From positions 6,014,001-6,078,000 of the forward strand of contig CP099650.1 in NCBI GenBank assembly GCA_024123915.1: a stretch of 64,000 nt of DNA, read 5' to 3'. The notes under the pieces were generated by a model. That model saw only the letters and a list, made by a program, of their open reading frames with translations, searched no databases and was not told the DNA's origin. The position numbers and the translations under genes are program-made. Below, piece by piece: positions 1 to 11,809 of this stretch (position 1 is its first letter; every line of letters begins with the position of its first letter). This DNA is from Oxalobacteraceae bacterium OTU3CAMAD1. Its GTDB lineage: Bacteria; Pseudomonadota; Gammaproteobacteria; Burkholderiales; Burkholderiaceae_D.

Positions 1-549
1 CAGCGCCAGCGCGCGGGTCAGGCCGACCACGCCGTGTTTGGCGGCCGTATAGGCAACGGTATAGCGGTAGCCGGTCAGGCCGGCGGTCGACGCCACGTTG
101 ACGATGCGGCCCCACTTCGCCTCCAGCATCGCGGGCAGCGCCGCCTGGGTGCAGTGGAAGGTGCCGGTCAGGTTCACGTCCAGCATGCGTTGCCACAGCG
201 CCGCGTCGGTTTTGCCGAACGGCGCGGCGGCCGCCTGGCCGGCGTTGTTGACCAGGATATCGATGCGGCCGAAACGTTCGGCGGCGGCGGCGAAACCGGC
301 GCGCACCGAGTCCTCGTCGGCGACGTCGAGCACCTGCGTGGCGATGTCGGCGCCCGGCGGCGACACGGCGCGCATCGAAGCCTGCGCGGCGGCCAGCGCC
401 CCGGCGTCGCGGCCGGCCAGCGTCACGCGCGCGCCGCGCGACAGCAAGGCCTGCGCACAAGCGGCGCCGATGCCGCGCGAGCCGCCGGTGACCAGCGCGT
501 GTTTGCCCGCCAAAGGCAGCGCGGCCTGTGATGTCAATCCGTCGTTCAT
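1..549 (-). CDS. SDR-family oxidoreductase, C-terminus cut by window edge
   Basis: Short-chain dehydrogenase/reductase whose C-terminal part lies beyond position 1. The visible part has the Rossmann nucleotide motif TGGSRGIG near residue 20, NNAG near residue 90 and the catalytic YTAAK pair. These are the standard SDR hallmarks, so an NAD(P)-linked alcohol/ketone reaction is safe but the substrate is not visible. Its ATG (549-547) overlaps the TGA of the upstream monooxygenase gene as ATGA, implying translational coupling. From context it probably acts on a hydroxyacyl-CoA intermediate downstream of 2-aminobenzoyl-CoA reduction; that role is inferred. Confidence 0.85.
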   Translation of the reverse strand, partial: MNDGLTSQAALPLAGKHALVTGGSRGIGAACAQALLSRGARVTLAGRDAGALAAAQASMRAVSPPGADIATQVLDVADEDSVRAGFAAAAERFGRIDILVNNAGQAAAAPFGKTDAALWQRMLDVNLTGTFHCTQAALPAMLEAKWGRIVNVASTAGLTGYRYTVAYTAAKHGVVGLTRALAL

Positions 550-2921
550 TCATCCGTCCCGCGTGGTTCAACCTTGTTCGCCGAGGCCAATTGGCGCTCG
601 CGCTCCATATTGCGCTCCATCTGCTGCTTGGCCGGCACATACTGTTTGGGCCAACCGACCGCCGTATAACCCAGCTTCGCCGCCTCGCACAGCGTCCACG
701 CCGGGTTGGCCAGGTGCGGCCGTCCCACCGCGCACAAATCGGCGCGTCCGGCCGCGATGATGCCGTTGGCGTGATCCGCCTCGAAAATCGAACCCACGGC
801 GATCGCGCCGATGCCGGCCTCGTTGCGTATCCGGTCCGCGAACGGCGTCTGGAACATGCGCCCGTACACCGGTTTTTCCAGCTTGCTCACCTGCCCCGAC
901 GAACAATCGATCATATCGGCGCCGGCCGCCTTGAACAAGCGCGCGATGCGCACCGCGTCGTCCGGCGTGATGCCGCCGTCGACCCAGTCGTGGGCCGAAA
1001 TACGCACGCTCATCGGCTTGTGGCGCGGCCACGCGGCGCGCATGGCCGCGAATACCCGTAACGGATAACGGCAGCGGTTTTCCAGGCTGCCCCCATACTC
1101 GTCGCCACGCTCGTTGGTCAGCGGCGAGATGAACGACGACAGCAGATAGCCGTGCGCGCAGTGCAGCTCCACCCAGTCGAAGCCCGCTTCGTCCGCCGCC
1201 CGCGTGGCGCGCACGAAATCGCCTTCGATGCGGTCCATGTCGGCCAGGGTCATCGCCCGCGCGGTCTGCGAGACGCCGGCCAGGTACTGCTGCGGCGAGG
1301 CCGAGACCAGCGGCCAGTTGCCGGTCTCCAGCGGCCGGTCGATGCCGTCCCACATGGCGCGGGTCGAGCCCTTGGCGCCGGCGTGGCCCAGCTGCACGGC
1401 GATGTGCGCGTCGCTGTTTCGATGGACGAAATCGACGATGCGCCGCCAGGCTTGGGTATGCTCCGGAGCGTACAGCCCCGGACAGGCCGGCGTGATGCGG
1501 GCGTCGGCCGATACGCAGGTCATCTCGGCGAACACCATCGCCGCCCCGCCCATCGCCCGCGCGCCGAGGTGCGCCAGGTGATAGTCGCCGACGACGCCGT
1601 CGACCGCGCTGTACTGCGCCATCGGCGACACCACGATGCGGTTCTTCAGCACCAGGTTGCGCACCTTGAACGGTGTGAACATCGGCGGCACGTGGATCGC
1701 GGCGGGGCCGGCCGGCGCCGGCAAACCCGCCTGTTCGAAGGCGCGGGCCGCGAACCAATCCTCGTAACCGGACACATATGCCGCGTCGCGCAGGCGCAGG
1801 TTTTCGTGCGACAGCCGCTGGCTGCGCGTCAGCATCGAGTAGGCGAATTGCGGCGCCTCCATCGCCGAGTAGCGCTCGACGTTCTCGAACCATTCCATCG
1901 AGTTGCGCGCCGCGCTTTGCAGCTTGGTCACCTCGACCGCGCGCGCCTCCTGGTAGGCCGCCAGCGCAGCCTCCGCATCGTCCTCACGACCAAAGCAGCG
2001 CGCCAGCTCGATCGCGTCCTCCAGCGCCAGCTTGGTGCCGGAACCGATCGAGTAATGCGCCGAGTGGGCGGCGTCGCCCATCAACACCACCGGCACCCTT
2101 TTGCCGGCGGCCTCGTTCCAGTGCACCCACCGGTCGCAGACGATGCGCGGGAACTTGATCCACATGTTCGCCCCTTGCAGGTGGGGCGAATTCGACATCA
2201 GTTCATGGCCGTCCAGCTGCTCGGCGAACAGCTGCTCGCAATAGGCGATCGCCCTGGCCTGGCTCATGTCCTCCAGCCCCGCCGCGCGCCACACCGACTC
2301 CGGCGTCTCGATGATGAAGGTCGACGTCTCGCCGTCGTACTGGTAGATGTGCGCCTGGAACCAGCCGTGCGCCGTCTGCTTGAAGGCGAAGGTGAAGGCG
2401 TCGAACTTCTTGCGCGTGCCCAGCCAGACAAAGCGGCACTGGCGCGCCTCGATCTGCGGCTGATAGCTGTCCGCGTAGCGCGTGCGTATGCGGCTGTTCA
2501 GGCCATCGGAGGCGATCACCAGATCGGCGCCATGGCGCGCGGCCAGTTCCTGGTCGTCGCGCACCTCGGTTTCGAACACCAGCGACACGCCCAGCTCCTC
2601 GCAGCGCTTCTGCAAAATGTTCAGCAGGTGCTTGCGGCCGATGCCGCAAAAACCGTGGCCGCCCGACGTCACCTTGCTCCCTTTGAAGAAGACGTCGATA
2701 TCGTCCCAGTGGTTGAACGACCGCAGGATCTCGCGCGCGGTCGGCTCGTCGGCGTTCATCAGGTTGCCCAAGGTCTGGTCGGAAAACACCACGCCCCAGC
2801 CGAAGGTGTCGTAGGGCCGGTTGCGCTCCACCACGGTGATCTGGTGGGAGGGATTGTGCTTCTTCATCAGCAGGCTGAAATACAGGCCGGCGGGGCCGCC
2901 GCCTATGCAAAGGATATTCAT
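546..2921 (-). CDS. Bifunctional 2-aminobenzoyl-CoA monooxygenase/reductase (salicylyl-CoA 5-hydroxylase-like/OYE fusion)
   Basis: 791-residue fusion. Residues 1 to about 395 form an FAD-dependent aromatic monooxygenase ([10 protein letters not shown] dinucleotide motif at the N-terminus, [13 protein letters not shown] motif near residue 280), like salicylyl-CoA 5-hydroxylases. From about residue 410 an Old Yellow Enzyme/YqjM-type FMN reductase follows ([15 protein letters not shown] start, [11 protein letters not shown]). This layout is that of anthraniloyl-CoA monooxygenase/reductase of Azoarcus, which hydroxylates and then reduces the CoA-activated ring in the cytoplasm. ATGA overlaps both upstream (ligase, 2918-2921) and downstream (SDR) indicate a coupled operon. 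Salicylyl-CoA is an alternative substrate, but the adjoining ligase favours anthranilate. Confidence 0.88.
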   Translation of the reverse strand: MNILCIGGGPAGLYFSLLMKKHNPSHQITVVERNRPYDTFGWGVVFSDQTLGNLMNADEPTAREILRSFNHWDDIDVFFKGSKVTSGGHGFCGIGRKHLLNILQKRCEELGVSLVFETEVRDDQELAARHGADLVIASDGLNSRIRTRYADSYQPQIEARQCRFVWLGTRKKFDAFTFAFKQTAHGWFQAHIYQYDGETSTFIIETPESVWRAAGLEDMSQARAIAYCEQLFAEQLDGHELMSNSPHLQGANMWIKFPRIVCDRWVHWNEAAGKRVPVVLMGDAAHSAHYSIGSGTKLALEDAIELARCFGREDDAEAALAAYQEARAVEVTKLQSAARNSMEWFENVERYSAMEAPQFAYSMLTRSQRLSHENLRLRDAAYVSGYEDWFAARAFEQAGLPAPAGPAAIHVPPMFTPFKVRNLVLKNRIVVSPMAQYSAVDGVVGDYHLAHLGARAMGGAAMVFAEMTCVSADARITPACPGLYAPEHTQAWRRIVDFVHRNSDAHIAVQLGHAGAKGSTRAMWDGIDRPLETGNWPLVSASPQQYLAGVSQTARAMTLADMDRIEGDFVRATRAADEAGFDWVELHCAHGYLLSSFISPLTNERGDEYGGSLENRCRYPLRVFAAMRAAWPRHKPMSVRISAHDWVDGGITPDDAVRIARLFKAAGADMIDCSSGQVSKLEKPVYGRMFQTPFADRIRNEAGIGAIAVGSIFEADHANGIIAAGRADLCAVGRPHLANPAWTLCEAAKLGYTAVGWPKQYVPAKQQMERNMERERQLASANKVEPRGTDE

Positions 2922-4576
2922 GGGTTTTCCGTACGCAGTTTAAAGCGCTGCAGCTTGCCCGTCTCGGTGCGCGGCAGCGCCTTGAGGAAACGGATCGAAC
3001 GTGGATATTTGTAAGGGGCGATCTGCTGCTTGACGAATTCCTGCAGCTGCGCCGCCAGTTCCGGCGACGGCGCGGCGTCCGGCTTGAGCACCACGTGCGC
3101 TTCGACGATCTGCCCGCGCTCCTCGTCGGCCCTGCCGATCACGCCGCATTCGGCGACGGCGGGATGGCGCAGCAAGGCGTCCTCCACTTCCGGGCCGGCG
3201 ATGTTATAGCCGGCCGAGATGATCATGTCGTCGGTGCGCGAGCGGTAGTAGAAATAGCCGTCGGCGTCCATCTCGTAGGCGTCGCCGGTCAGGTTCCAGC
3301 CGTTCAGCACATAGTCGCGCTGGCGCGGGTCGGCCAGGTAGCGGCAGCCGGTCGGGCCTTTCACCGCCAGCCGCCCGATCACGCCAGGGCCGACGGGATT
3401 GCCCTCCTGATCGAGGATGCAGGCCTGGTAGCCGGGCACCGGCTTGCCGGTGGCGCCGGCGCGTACCTGTTCCCCCGCCGCCGAGATGAAGATGTGCAGC
3501 AGTTCGGTCGCGCCTATGCCGTCTATCATTTCCAGCCCGGTGGCGCGGCGCCAGGCGTCCCGCGTGGCCGTCGGCAGCGCCTCGCCGGCCGACACGGTCG
3601 CGCGCAGGCTGGCCAGATCGTGGGCGCCGGCCATCTGCGCCATCTGCCGGTAGAATGTCGGCGCCGTGAAGCACACGGTCGCGCGGTATTTTGCTATCGC
3701 CTTGAGCAGCGTTTCCGGCGTCAGCTTCTCCAGCAGCACCGCCGCCGCGCCCACCCGCAGCGGGAACAGCAGCAGGCCGCCAAGGCCGAACGTGAAGGCC
3801 AGCGGCGGCGTGCCGATGAACACATCTTCGCGCCGCGAGCGCAGCACCGAACGCGGGAAGCAGTCGCAGATCGCCATGACGTCGCGGTGAAAATGCATCG
3901 TGCCCTTGGGGATGCCGGTGGTGCCGGACGTGAAGCTGATCAGGCACACATCGTCGGCCGCCGTGTCGACCGCCTCGAAGCTGGCCGGCTGCGCGGCCAT
4001 CAACGCTTCCAGCGAACCGTCCTCGCCGCCGAACCACAAGGTTTTGTCGCGCACCGATTGCGGCAATGGCGGATCGACCGCCTCCAGCTCGGCGCGCAGC
4101 GCTTCGGCGCACAGCACCGCGTCGATCTCGGACTTGCCGGCGATGGCGGCCAGCTCCCGTGCGCGCAGCAGGGGCATGGTCGGCACGGCGATGCAGCCGC
4201 ACTTCATCACCGCCAGTATGCAGGCGGCCATCATGGGATTGTTGGCGCCGCGCAGCAGCACGCGGTTGCCGGCCTCGAGTCCCATCGGTCCGCGCAGCAC
4301 GTGGGCGATGCGGTCGACCCGCTCGCGCAAGCCGGCGTAGGTCCAGGTTCCGTGCTCGCAGAGGATCGCGGTCCGGTCATCCGCATCGGCGGCGCCGTCC
4401 AGCAGCTCCCGCACGCAATTGAGGCGCGGCGGGTATTGCAACTCGGGCAGGTCGAAGCGCAGCTCGGGCCACAGGTCCGGCGGCGGCAAATGATCGCGCG
4501 CGAAATGATCCGTGTGCGCGCTGGCTGACGCGCCGGCTGGCCCGGCGCCGGCGGAACTGTCGGTAGGTTGGTTCAT
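2918..4576 (-). CDS. 2-aminobenzoate (anthranilate)-CoA ligase, AMP-forming
   Basis: 552-residue ANL-superfamily adenylating enzyme. The P-loop-like motif [11 protein letters not shown] lies near residue 215, the LTGDAYEMD acyl-CoA synthetase motif near residue 430, and the C-terminal catalytic lysine segment is TETGKLQRF near the end. It should activate an aromatic acid with ATP and CoA. The sequence around [11 protein letters not shown] and the N-terminal FARDHLPP stretch resemble proteobacterial 2-aminobenzoate-CoA ligases, and the next gene uses the product. The start at 4576 has an AGGGCG Shine-Dalgarno about 5 bases upstream. It is the first gene of the coupled operon, directly behind a palindromic operator. 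Benzoate-CoA ligase is the main alternative. Confidence 0.82.
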   Translation of the reverse strand: MNQPTDSSAGAGPAGASASAHTDHFARDHLPPPDLWPELRFDLPELQYPPRLNCVRELLDGAADADDRTAILCEHGTWTYAGLRERVDRIAHVLRGPMGLEAGNRVLLRGANNPMMAACILAVMKCGCIAVPTMPLLRARELAAIAGKSEIDAVLCAEALRAELEAVDPPLPQSVRDKTLWFGGEDGSLEALMAAQPASFEAVDTAADDVCLISFTSGTTGIPKGTMHFHRDVMAICDCFPRSVLRSRREDVFIGTPPLAFTFGLGGLLLFPLRVGAAAVLLEKLTPETLLKAIAKYRATVCFTAPTFYRQMAQMAGAHDLASLRATVSAGEALPTATRDAWRRATGLEMIDGIGATELLHIFISAAGEQVRAGATGKPVPGYQACILDQEGNPVGPGVIGRLAVKGPTGCRYLADPRQRDYVLNGWNLTGDAYEMDADGYFYYRSRTDDMIISAGYNIAGPEVEDALLRHPAVAECGVIGRADEERGQIVEAHVVLKPDAAPSPELAAQLQEFVKQQIAPYKYPRSIRFLKALPRTETGKLQRFKLRTENP

Positions 4577-4595
4577 GGTCGCCCTGAAGTGGCAA

Positions 4596-4630
4596 TGTCA
4601 GAGATACTTTAAACCTAAACTATCTCGACA
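4596..4630. promoter_or_regulatory. Inverted-repeat operator upstream of the anthranilate operon
   Basis: Nested inverted repeats lie 19-54 bases upstream of the ligase ATG. The outer arms are TGTC-A-GAGATA (4596-4606) and TATCTC-GACA (4621-4630), complementary apart from one unpaired base. The centre is an imperfect palindrome, ACTTTAAACCTAAACT. Its position at the operon promoter suggests a repressor site, for example a MarR- or TetR-type regulator encoded elsewhere; no regulator gene adjoins it. Confidence 0.6.
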
Positions 4631-4677
4631 TCAAGCCCAATATGCGCAACAAACCCAAAGCGAAATCAATACGCGGG

Positions 4678-5394
4678 TCAGGCGGAGGTGCTCTTGCGGA
4701 CCAATTCGGCCTGCTGATCGACCGTGCGGATCACATCCGTCAGCACCGCCTGAATCGCCTCGTTGGACAAGCGGCCGGGCGCAAAGCCCTTCAGCGCTGC
4801 GGCGGCGCCGTCAAGGCCCAGGGTCACGCAGCCGGCGTGCAGCCGGTCGATGCGCGCTTGCGCCTCCTGCTGCCCGCCCCTGGCCAGCAACGCATCGAGA
4901 TCGCCGCCGGCGGCGCTGAGCTGGTTGTGGAAGCCGTTCAGATAGACCAGCAGGCGTTCGGCGTTGATGCCGAGCCGGCGGAGCGTCGCCGCCGGGTCCT
5001 CGGCCGCGTGTCCAGAACCGCAGGCCGCCTGGTCGAGGAAGCCGGCCAGGTGAACGCGCACCTGCTCCGCCTGGAACGGCTTGACGATGTAGCCGGCGGC
5101 GCCGGCCAGGGTGGCTTCCTGCAAGGTGTCCTTGTCGGAGGCCGACGTCACCAGCACAAACGGCATGCCGGCCAGCTCGGCGTGGCCTTTGACGTGCTGC
5201 AGCAACTCCATGCCCGACATATTCGGCATGCGCAGGTCGCAAAAACAGATAGCAGGCCGCAAGCCGCCCTGCAACTGCCGCCAGGCGTCGGCGCCATCCT
5301 CCGCTTCGACGATGTCGAACTTGCCGCAGCTGTCGATCAAATGCATCAACACCATGCGCGAGACGACATCGTCGTCAACTACCAGAACTTTCAT
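4678..5394 (-). CDS. Response regulator with receiver domain and degenerate Hpt-like C-terminus
   Basis: 238 residues. Residues 1-118 are a CheY-type receiver: acidic pocket VDDD at 6-9, phospho-acceptor Asp53 (FCDLRMPN), Thr83 and Lys105 (VKPF). The remaining ~110 residues carry no DNA-binding or enzymatic motif. They look helical and end in a stretch around His186 (RLHAGCVTLGLDGAA) that resembles a decayed histidine-phosphotransfer domain. The gene is 105 bases downstream of the large hybrid kinase on the same strand, so it is probably its partner in a phosphorelay or a CheY-like signal terminator. The Hpt comparison is a tentative reading. Confidence 0.85.
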   Translation of the reverse strand: MKVLVVDDDVVSRMVLMHLIDSCGKFDIVEAEDGADAWRQLQGGLRPAICFCDLRMPNMSGMELLQHVKGHAELAGMPFVLVTSASDKDTLQEATLAGAAGYIVKPFQAEQVRVHLAGFLDQAACGSGHAAEDPAATLRRLGINAERLLVYLNGFHNQLSAAGGDLDALLARGGQQEAQARIDRLHAGCVTLGLDGAAAALKGFAPGRLSNEAIQAVLTDVIRTVDQQAELVRKSTSA

Positions 5395-5499
5395 GTAACT
5401 CCCTGCGCATTTGATCCTACATTATAAACAGGGCATGAATCCCGGTGTCGCCAGCTTAAGCAAGCGTCGCAAAACGGGCGGCGGATGCGGCGCGGCGAC

Positions 5500-8400
5500 T
5501 TACAGCGTGCTAGTCGCCCCGGCCTGTTCCAGCAATCCGCGCAGCTTCGGCATGGCTTCGACGATCCGCTGCCAGTCGCCGTGGTCGGCGCACAGTTCCA
5601 GTTCGCCGCACAGCGCCTGCAGCTCCTGCTCCTCCAGATAGCCCGCGCTGCCCTTCATGCCGTGCAGCAGGCGGCTGGCGGTCTCGCCGTCGCCGCCCGC
5701 CAAGGCCTGCTCCAGCTCCACCAGGCGCAGCGGCGCGTCCTGGTTGAAGGCGTTGCGCAGGCGCGCTTTCAGATCGCCGCCGGCGCCGCTGTGCTGCGCC
5801 AGCCTGGCCGGCTCCGAGGCGGCCGGCTCGACGCCGAACATCGCGTCCAGTTCCGACGTGCCGGTGGCGGGATGGCGGCGCGGCTCCATGCGCGGCAGCG
5901 CCACGCCGCGCTGCAGCTGGCGCTCGATCGCGCGGCTCAACTGGAAGTGCAGCTTGTCCTCGTCGATAGGCTTGGTGAGGAAATCGTCCATGCCGGCGGC
6001 GAGGTAGCGGCTGCGGTCCTCCTCGCTGGCGTTGGCGGTCAGCGCGATGATCATCAACTCCTGGTCGCGCACCGGCGCCGCCTCGGTGCCGCCGGAGCGG
6101 ATCAGGCGCGTGGCGCTGGCGCCGTCCATCTCCGGCATGCGGCCGTCCATCAGGATCAAATCGTAGCGGGTCAGCGCACAGGCCTTGACGGCCAGCGCGC
6201 CGTTGGCGGCGATATCCACCTTGTGGCCCAGGTCCTCGAGCATCATGCGGATGATGATCTGGTTGGTGGGAAAATCCTCGGCGCACAGCACCTTGAGCTG
6301 GTGGCTGTGCGGCTCGCGCGGCACATGCGGCACCAGCGGCGGCGGCACGCCGTTCGCCAGCGGCAGCTCGAACGAGAACACGCTGCCCCGGCCCGGCGTG
6401 CTGACGGCGCTGATGCTGCCGCCCATCAGCTCCACCAACTGGCGGCAGATCGCCAGACCCAGGCCGGTGCCGCCGTAGCGGCGGGTGGTGGAGGCGTCGG
6501 CTTGCTCGAACTGCTGGAACAGGCGCGGAATGGCGTCGGCCTCGATGCCGATGCCGGTGTCGGCGACGGTGAAACGGATGCGGTTGACCGCGCCCTCGTA
6601 CCCTGCCGGCGCAGGCCCGTCGCCGCGCGGGCGCATGTTCGCGCGGGCCTCGCCCGGAGCGCGCTCTACGCGCATCGTGACCGATCCGTGCTGGGTGAAC
6701 TTGAAGGCGTTGCCGACCAGGTTGACCAGCACCTGGCGCAGCCGGGTCGGGTCGCCGACGACGAACTGCGGCAGGCCGTCGCCGAACTCCAGGCTGAAGC
6801 CGACGCTGTGCGCGGCGGCCTGCTCCTCGAACAGGCCCACCACGTTCTGCACCGCCGACGACAGCGAGAAGTCGATGTTCTCGATGGTCAGCTTGCCCGC
6901 CTCGATCTTGGAGAAGTCCAGCAGGTCGTTGATGATCGACAGCAGCGACTGCGCGTTGGCCTGCCCGCGCAGTATCTGCTCGCGCGTGCCGTCCTGCAGC
7001 CGGCCGTCGCGCAGCGCGAAGTTCAGCATGCCGATCACGCCGGCCAGCGGGGTGCGCATCTCGTGGCTCATATTGGCCAGGAACTCGGACTTCTGCCGGG
7101 TCGCGTCCTCCGCCTTCTGCTTGGCCAGGCGCAGGCGCTCGTCGTTGTCCTGCAAGGCGCGGTTGGCCAGCGCCAGCTCCTCGGTGTGCAGGCGCACCTG
7201 CTTCTCCTGCAGCAGCAGCTGGTCCTGCGTCTGGCGCAGCGTTTGCAGCGCCTCCTCCAACTGCTGGTAGGCGCGGGCGTTTTCCAGCCCGGCCACCGCG
7301 TGCGAGGCCAAGGTCTGCAGCATGTCCATGTGCACCCGCTGATAGCTGTTCTTTTGCGTGCTCTGCACGCAAATCAGACCGACCACCCTGTCGCCGGCGA
7401 GCAGCGGCGCGTACAAGGTCGATTGCGCGGGCGCCAGCTGCACGCCATCCTCGCGCACGCACAGCATCACCGACTCCAGACCGGAATCGTCCATGTAATC
7501 GTGGTACTCGGCCCGCATGTCGTTGATGAAGATCGGCTTGCCGTGGGTGACGCACCACACCGCCAGCTGGTTGGGCTCATCGAGCCGCCGCTGGTAAGGC
7601 ATGGTGCGCACGCCCCCCTCGATCGCGAACGGGAAATCGATCACGCCGGCGTCCTCGCGCACGAAACCGATGCCGAAGATCTGGGCGCTCATCAGATGGT
7701 GCACGTGGCGGTACAAGGTCAGCATCGACGTTTCCACGTCCAGGGTGGCGCTCAACTCCCGTCCCAGCTCGCTCAGCACCGAGATGTTGCGGTGCGCCTG
7801 CTCGACGTTTTCCTTCTGCCGCTCGACTTCCTTTTTCTGCCGCTCGGTGTCGACGCGGCGCTGCTCGGCCTCGGCGCGCTGGGCCTCGGCCTCGAGCCGG
7901 CGCAGTTCCAGCTCCTGCTTCTGCTGCTGCAGCAGCAGGTTCTTATGCTCGACTTCCGCCGTGCGCGAGCCGACCAGCTGCTCGAGCCGCTGCTGCTGGC
8001 GGCGCAGGCTGCGCACGCGCGCGTGGTAGGCGGCGTAGGCGGCGCTCAGCAACAGCACCGCGATCACGCTGCGGAACCACCAGGTCTTCCAGAACGGCGG
8101 CAGGATGGTGATCTCCAGGGTGGCCGCGTTGTCGTTCCAGATGCCGTCCTTGTTGGCGGCCTTGACGCGGAACGTGTAGGTGCCCGGGTCCAGGTTGGTG
8201 TAGGTGGCGAAGCGCTTGGTGGCGTCGGTGACCACCCAGTCCTCGTCGAAGCCCTGCAACTGGTAGGCGAAGCGGTTGCGCTGGGGCGCGGCGTAGTGCA
8301 GCGCCGCGAACTCCAGCGAGAAGACGGAATCGTTCTCGCTCAGCGTCAGCGCGCTGGTATGCTCGATGGCCGCCCTCAGCACCTTCGGATGCTCGCCCTG

Positions 8401-10524
8401 CCCGGCCCTGACCGACTTGTTAAAGATCTGGAAGTCGGTGATCGCCACCGTCGGCGCCACGCTGTTTTCGCGCACGTCCCCGGGCGAAAAAGCGGTGATG
8501 CCGTTAAAGCCGCCGAAGTACAGCGTGCCGTCCGGCGTGCGCAGCGCGGAGCCGTCGAAGTAGGCGCCCTCGATGGTGCCGTCGGCGCCGCTGTAATTGC
8601 GCACCAGGCCCGAATCGATGTTCAACCGGGACAAGCCGCTGTTGGTGCTCAGCCAAAGGTTGCCGGCGTTGTCGGGCAGGATGGAGGCGATGGCGTCATC
8701 GGCGATGCCGTCCTTGCGCAGGTAGCGCCGGAAGCGGATGGCGCCATCGGGGGCCACGTCCATCCGGTTCAGGCCCGCCGCCGTGCCGACCCAGACGGTG
8801 CCGCGCGCGTCCTCGTACAGGCAGTGCACCTCGTCGTGACTGAGGCTGAACGGATCGGCGGGGTCGCGGCGGAAGTGGCGGAAGCGCCCTGTCTTGCGGT
8901 CCAGCAGATCGAGGCCGTTGAAGGTGCCGACCCACAGCTGGCCGCGGCGGTCCTCCAGGATCGGCCGCACCACGTTGTCGGCCAGGCTGGCGCCGTCGGC
9001 CGGGTTGTGGCGGTAGGTGCGCACGTCCAGGGTGCGCGGATCGAGCCGGTGCAGGCCGCCCCGGCTGGCGACCCACAGCATGCCGCTGCGGTCGGCGACG
9101 ATGTTGCGCACGGTGTCGCTGCCGACGTCGGCGCTCATGAACGACACGGCCCGCATCGCGCCGGTGACGGGATTGAGGTAGTTGACGCCGGCCCGTCCGC
9201 CGATCCACAGGTTGCCGTTTTTCTCGCGCAGCAGCGCGGTCACCTGGTCGTCGCTCAGGCTATTGGGATCCCTCGGATCGTGGCGCCACACCCGGCTCTC
9301 GCCGGTGACCGGGTCGTACAGGTTCAAGCCGCCGCCGCTGCCCAGCCACAGCTTCGATCCGCCCTCGGCGACGATGGCGCGCACCTTGTTGTCGGACACG
9401 GAGTTGAGCATGTCGGACTGGCGCACGATGCGCGCGAAACCGCCGCTGCCCATGTCGACGCGGCTGACGCCATCGTTCCAGGTGCCGACCCAGAAGGTGC
9501 CGACCCGGTCGCGGAACATGGCCGATATCTGGTTGTCCGCCACGCTGTGGCCATCGCTGAACTGGTGGCGGTACTGCGTCAGCCGGTTCTCCGCCGGCAG
9601 CCAGCGGAACAGGCCATCGGCCTGGGTGCCGACCCACATCTGGTTTTCGACGTCCTCGTACAGGGTGGTCACGCTCACCCCGGGGTTGATGCCCTCGCGC
9701 GCGCCAAGGCGGCGGCGCTGCGGCTCGACGCCCAGCAGGCGCCATTGTTCCAGTCCGCCCATGGTGCCGATCCACAGCGTCTGCGCGCTGTCGACCTGCA
9801 GCGACAGCACGGCGTTGAAGCGGCTGTCGCCGCCGGCGTCCATCGTGTAGTGGCGGAAGTGCGCCGCGCCCGGCGCCAGCATATCGAGGCCGGTGGCGGT
9901 GGCCACCCACAGGCGCCCGGCGGCGTCGCGCGCCAGCGCGCTGACCTGGTCGTTGGCCAGGCTGCCCGGATCGGCCGCGTCGTGGTGCCAGCTGGTGAAG
10001 CGCTTGGTGGAGGGGTTAAAATGGTGCAGGCCGTCCGCGCTGCCTACCCACAGGCCGCCCAGGCCATCGTCGACGATGGCGCGCACGTGGCGGTTGCCGT
10101 TGCCGCGCTGCCCCGGCTCCTGCGGCGCGAAGTGGGTGAACTGGCGCGTGGCCGGATCGTACAGATCCAGGCCGCCGTCGGTGCCGACCCACATCCGGCC
10201 GGTGCCGTCGACGTGCAGCACCCGCACCCAGTTGTCGACCAGGCTATTGGGGTCGGAGACGGCGCTCTTGTAGGTGACGGTGCGGTAGCCGTCGAAGCGC
10301 GTCAGGCCGGCCTGGGTGCCGAGCCAGATGAAGCCCTGCGTGTCCTGGGCGATGGCCAGCACCGATTCCTGCGCCAGCCCGTTCTCGACGCCGAGCTGCT
10401 CGAAGCGCAAGGTGCGCGGCGGCGCGGCGGCCCATGCGGCGGCCACGCCGAGTCCCCACAGCAGCAGCAGCGGCACCAGCAAGTGTTCAAACAAGCGTCG
10501 AAATTGGCGTCTAAAACACGGCAA
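5500..10524 (-). CDS. Hybrid sensor histidine kinase with two-component-regulator propeller, Y_Y_Y, GAF, HisKA, HATPase, REC and Hpt
   Basis: 1674 residues. A signal/membrane segment is followed by about 14 propeller repeats (recurrent WVGT/WLGT...GL.R motifs, roughly residues 35-720), a Y_Y_Y domain, one transmembrane helix near residue 820, a coiled coil and a GAF domain. The kinase core has phospho-acceptor His1154 ([10 protein letters not shown]), the N box ([10 protein letters not shown]) and the G boxes DTGIGIE and GTGLGLAI. A receiver with Asp1460 ([11 protein letters not shown]) and a C-terminal Hpt with His1621 ([10 protein letters not shown]) complete an internal His-Asp-His relay. 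The periplasmic propeller probably senses a polymer breakdown product or surface signal. The response regulator downstream is the likely output. All signature residues are intact. Confidence 0.95.
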   Translation of the reverse strand: MPCFRRQFRRLFEHLLVPLLLLWGLGVAAAWAAAPPRTLRFEQLGVENGLAQESVLAIAQDTQGFIWLGTQAGLTRFDGYRTVTYKSAVSDPNSLVDNWVRVLHVDGTGRMWVGTDGGLDLYDPATRQFTHFAPQEPGQRGNGNRHVRAIVDDGLGGLWVGSADGLHHFNPSTKRFTSWHHDAADPGSLANDQVSALARDAAGRLWVATATGLDMLAPGAAHFRHYTMDAGGDSRFNAVLSLQVDSAQTLWIGTMGGLEQWRLLGVEPQRRRLGAREGINPGVSVTTLYEDVENQMWVGTQADGLFRWLPAENRLTQYRHQFSDGHSVADNQISAMFRDRVGTFWVGTWNDGVSRVDMGSGGFARIVRQSDMLNSVSDNKVRAIVAEGGSKLWLGSGGGLNLYDPVTGESRVWRHDPRDPNSLSDDQVTALLREKNGNLWIGGRAGVNYLNPVTGAMRAVSFMSADVGSDTVRNIVADRSGMLWVASRGGLHRLDPRTLDVRTYRHNPADGASLADNVVRPILEDRRGQLWVGTFNGLDLLDRKTGRFRHFRRDPADPFSLSHDEVHCLYEDARGTVWVGTAAGLNRMDVAPDGAIRFRRYLRKDGIADDAIASILPDNAGNLWLSTNSGLSRLNIDSGLVRNYSGADGTIEGAYFDGSALRTPDGTLYFGGFNGITAFSPGDVRENSVAPTVAITDFQIFNKSVRAGQGEHPKVLRAAIEHTSALTLSENDSVFSLEFAALHYAAPQRNRFAYQLQGFDEDWVVTDATKRFATYTNLDPGTYTFRVKAANKDGIWNDNAATLEITILPPFWKTWWFRSVIAVLLLSAAYAAYHARVRSLRRQQQRLEQLVGSRTAEVEHKNLLLQQQKQELELRRLEAEAQRAEAEQRRVDTERQKKEVERQKENVEQAHRNISVLSELGRELSATLDVETSMLTLYRHVHHLMSAQIFGIGFVREDAGVIDFPFAIEGGVRTMPYQRRLDEPNQLAVWCVTHGKPIFINDMRAEYHDYMDDSGLESVMLCVREDGVQLAPAQSTLYAPLLAGDRVVGLICVQSTQKNSYQRVHMDMLQTLASHAVAGLENARAYQQLEEALQTLRQTQDQLLLQEKQVRLHTEELALANRALQDNDERLRLAKQKAEDATRQKSEFLANMSHEMRTPLAGVIGMLNFALRDGRLQDGTREQILRGQANAQSLLSIINDLLDFSKIEAGKLTIENIDFSLSSAVQNVVGLFEEQAAAHSVGFSLEFGDGLPQFVVGDPTRLRQVLVNLVGNAFKFTQHGSVTMRVERAPGEARANMRPRGDGPAPAGYEGAVNRIRFTVADTGIGIEADAIPRLFQQFEQADASTTRRYGGTGLGLAICRQLVELMGGSISAVSTPGRGSVFSFELPLANGVPPPLVPHVPREPHSHQLKVLCAEDFPTNQIIIRMMLEDLGHKVDIAANGALAVKACALTRYDLILMDGRMPEMDGASATRLIRSGGTEAAPVRDQELMIIALTANASEEDRSRYLAAGMDDFLTKPIDEDKLHFQLSRAIERQLQRGVALPRMEPRRHPATGTSELDAMFGVEPAASEPARLAQHSGAGGDLKARLRNAFNQDAPLRLVELEQALAGGDGETASRLLHGMKGSAGYLEEQELQALCGELELCADHGDWQRIVEAMPKLRGLLEQAGATSTL

Positions 10525-10569
10525 AACGGTCCCGCAGTCGGTAGTCAGGATTGAAATTCAAGATCAAAG

Positions 10570-11745
10570 TCAGGATTCGAAGAAGGCCAGCACGTCCTCT
10601 TTGCGCGCCTGGGTGTCGCGCTGACCGAGGCGGATCAACTCGCAAGTATAAGTCGATTCGAACAATAAATACGAGGCCAATGCGGCGCCGCGCGTTTCGG
10701 TCGCGCCGATGCCGGACAACATGGTGCGTATCGGCGCCGGCAAGCTGGCGATGTGGCGGCTGGCGATGTCGTCGAGCCGTTCGGAAGGCGCGATCACCAG
10801 CAGCTTGACCGGCTTGAGGGGGGTTTGCTCGAGCAGCTCGGGCGGCAGCATCGACAAGGTCTTGTTGACGCGCTCGAGGCGCTCGATATCGACCGCCAGC
10901 GAATCGAGGAAGATCGACGACATCGCGTGGCCGGCGATCTGCGCCAGGCTGGGATAGCGCGCCGCGCTTTTTTCGGCGGCGCTGCGGGCCGGCTCGGTCA
11001 GGCGCCCCGCCCCCACCACCAGCACCTTGCTGGCGCCGAGGTGGATCGCCGGCGAGATCGGCGCGAGCTGGCGCATCGAGCCGTCGCCGCAGTACTCGCG
11101 GTGGCCGCCCATGTACAGCGGCGTGGCCGGGAAGATGAACGGGATCGCCGACGACGCCAGCAGGTGCTCGACGCCGATCTGGTCCTGCAGCGCCACGCGC
11201 TGCATGCGGATCCACGGCGCGATGTCGGCGGCGGTCTGGTAAAAGGTCAGGTGGTTGCCGGCGGTGTAGGACGAGGCGGTGACGGCCAGCGCGTGCAGCA
11301 GGCCCTCGGACAGCGCCGCGTCCAGGCGCGGCAGGTCGAGCATGCGGTGCAGCAGGCCGACCAGCGGCGTGTTGTCGAGCAGCGACGCCGGCGGCGCGGC
11401 GCGCCATTTGCGCAGCAGCCAGCCGAACGACAGCAGCGACAGCCAGCGCGCGCCGGAGCGGATCACGCCCAGCGAATCGGCGCGGTAGACCTGTTCGACC
11501 GCGATATGCTGCCAGACGTCGAGCAGCTTTTGCACGCCCTCGCCGAAGTTGTCGGCGCGGCAGGCCAGCGCGGTGGCGTTGATGGCGCCGGCCGAGGTGC
11601 CGCAAATGATGTCGAAAGGATTACGCGCCGGAGGCCAGCCCGCTTCCCATAGTATCTCCGAGATCGCCTGGAGAACGCCGACCTGGTAGGCCGCGCGGGC
11701 GCCGCCCCCGGTCAGGATCAGCCCTGTTTTCTTTTGAATTCCCAT
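10570..11745 (-). CDS. Patatin-like phospholipase
   Basis: 391-residue patatin-family lipid acyl hydrolase. The oxyanion motif GGGARAAYQVG is at residues 13-23, the nucleophile elbow GTSAG has Ser51, and the dyad aspartate is probably Asp221 (GDGSM). No signal peptide is evident, so it should act at the cytoplasmic face of the membrane on phospholipids. It lies 45 bases upstream of the hybrid kinase on the same strand and may be cotranscribed with it. The start at 11745 has only a weak Shine-Dalgarno, so the exact N-terminus is uncertain. Confidence 0.88.
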   Translation of the reverse strand: MGIQKKTGLILTGGGARAAYQVGVLQAISEILWEAGWPPARNPFDIICGTSAGAINATALACRADNFGEGVQKLLDVWQHIAVEQVYRADSLGVIRSGARWLSLLSFGWLLRKWRAAPPASLLDNTPLVGLLHRMLDLPRLDAALSEGLLHALAVTASSYTAGNHLTFYQTAADIAPWIRMQRVALQDQIGVEHLLASSAIPFIFPATPLYMGGHREYCGDGSMRQLAPISPAIHLGASKVLVVGAGRLTEPARSAAEKSAARYPSLAQIAGHAMSSIFLDSLAVDIERLERVNKTLSMLPPELLEQTPLKPVKLLVIAPSERLDDIASRHIASLPAPIRTMLSGIGATETRGAALASYLLFESTYTCELIRLGQRDTQARKEDVLAFFES

Positions 11746-11809
11746 ACGCCAAGGTTATCAGGCCCGGCGGGATTTGGGGAGTATACTCGCGCGGCCGTGG
11801 CCGTCGATG

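Noticed and set aside
5485..10554. 1689-codon open frame on the plus strand opposite the hybrid kinase
   Set aside because: It is the antisense shadow of a GC-rich gene; translation is Arg/Ala/Gln-rich and has no domain, while the minus-strand frame has complete kinase domains.
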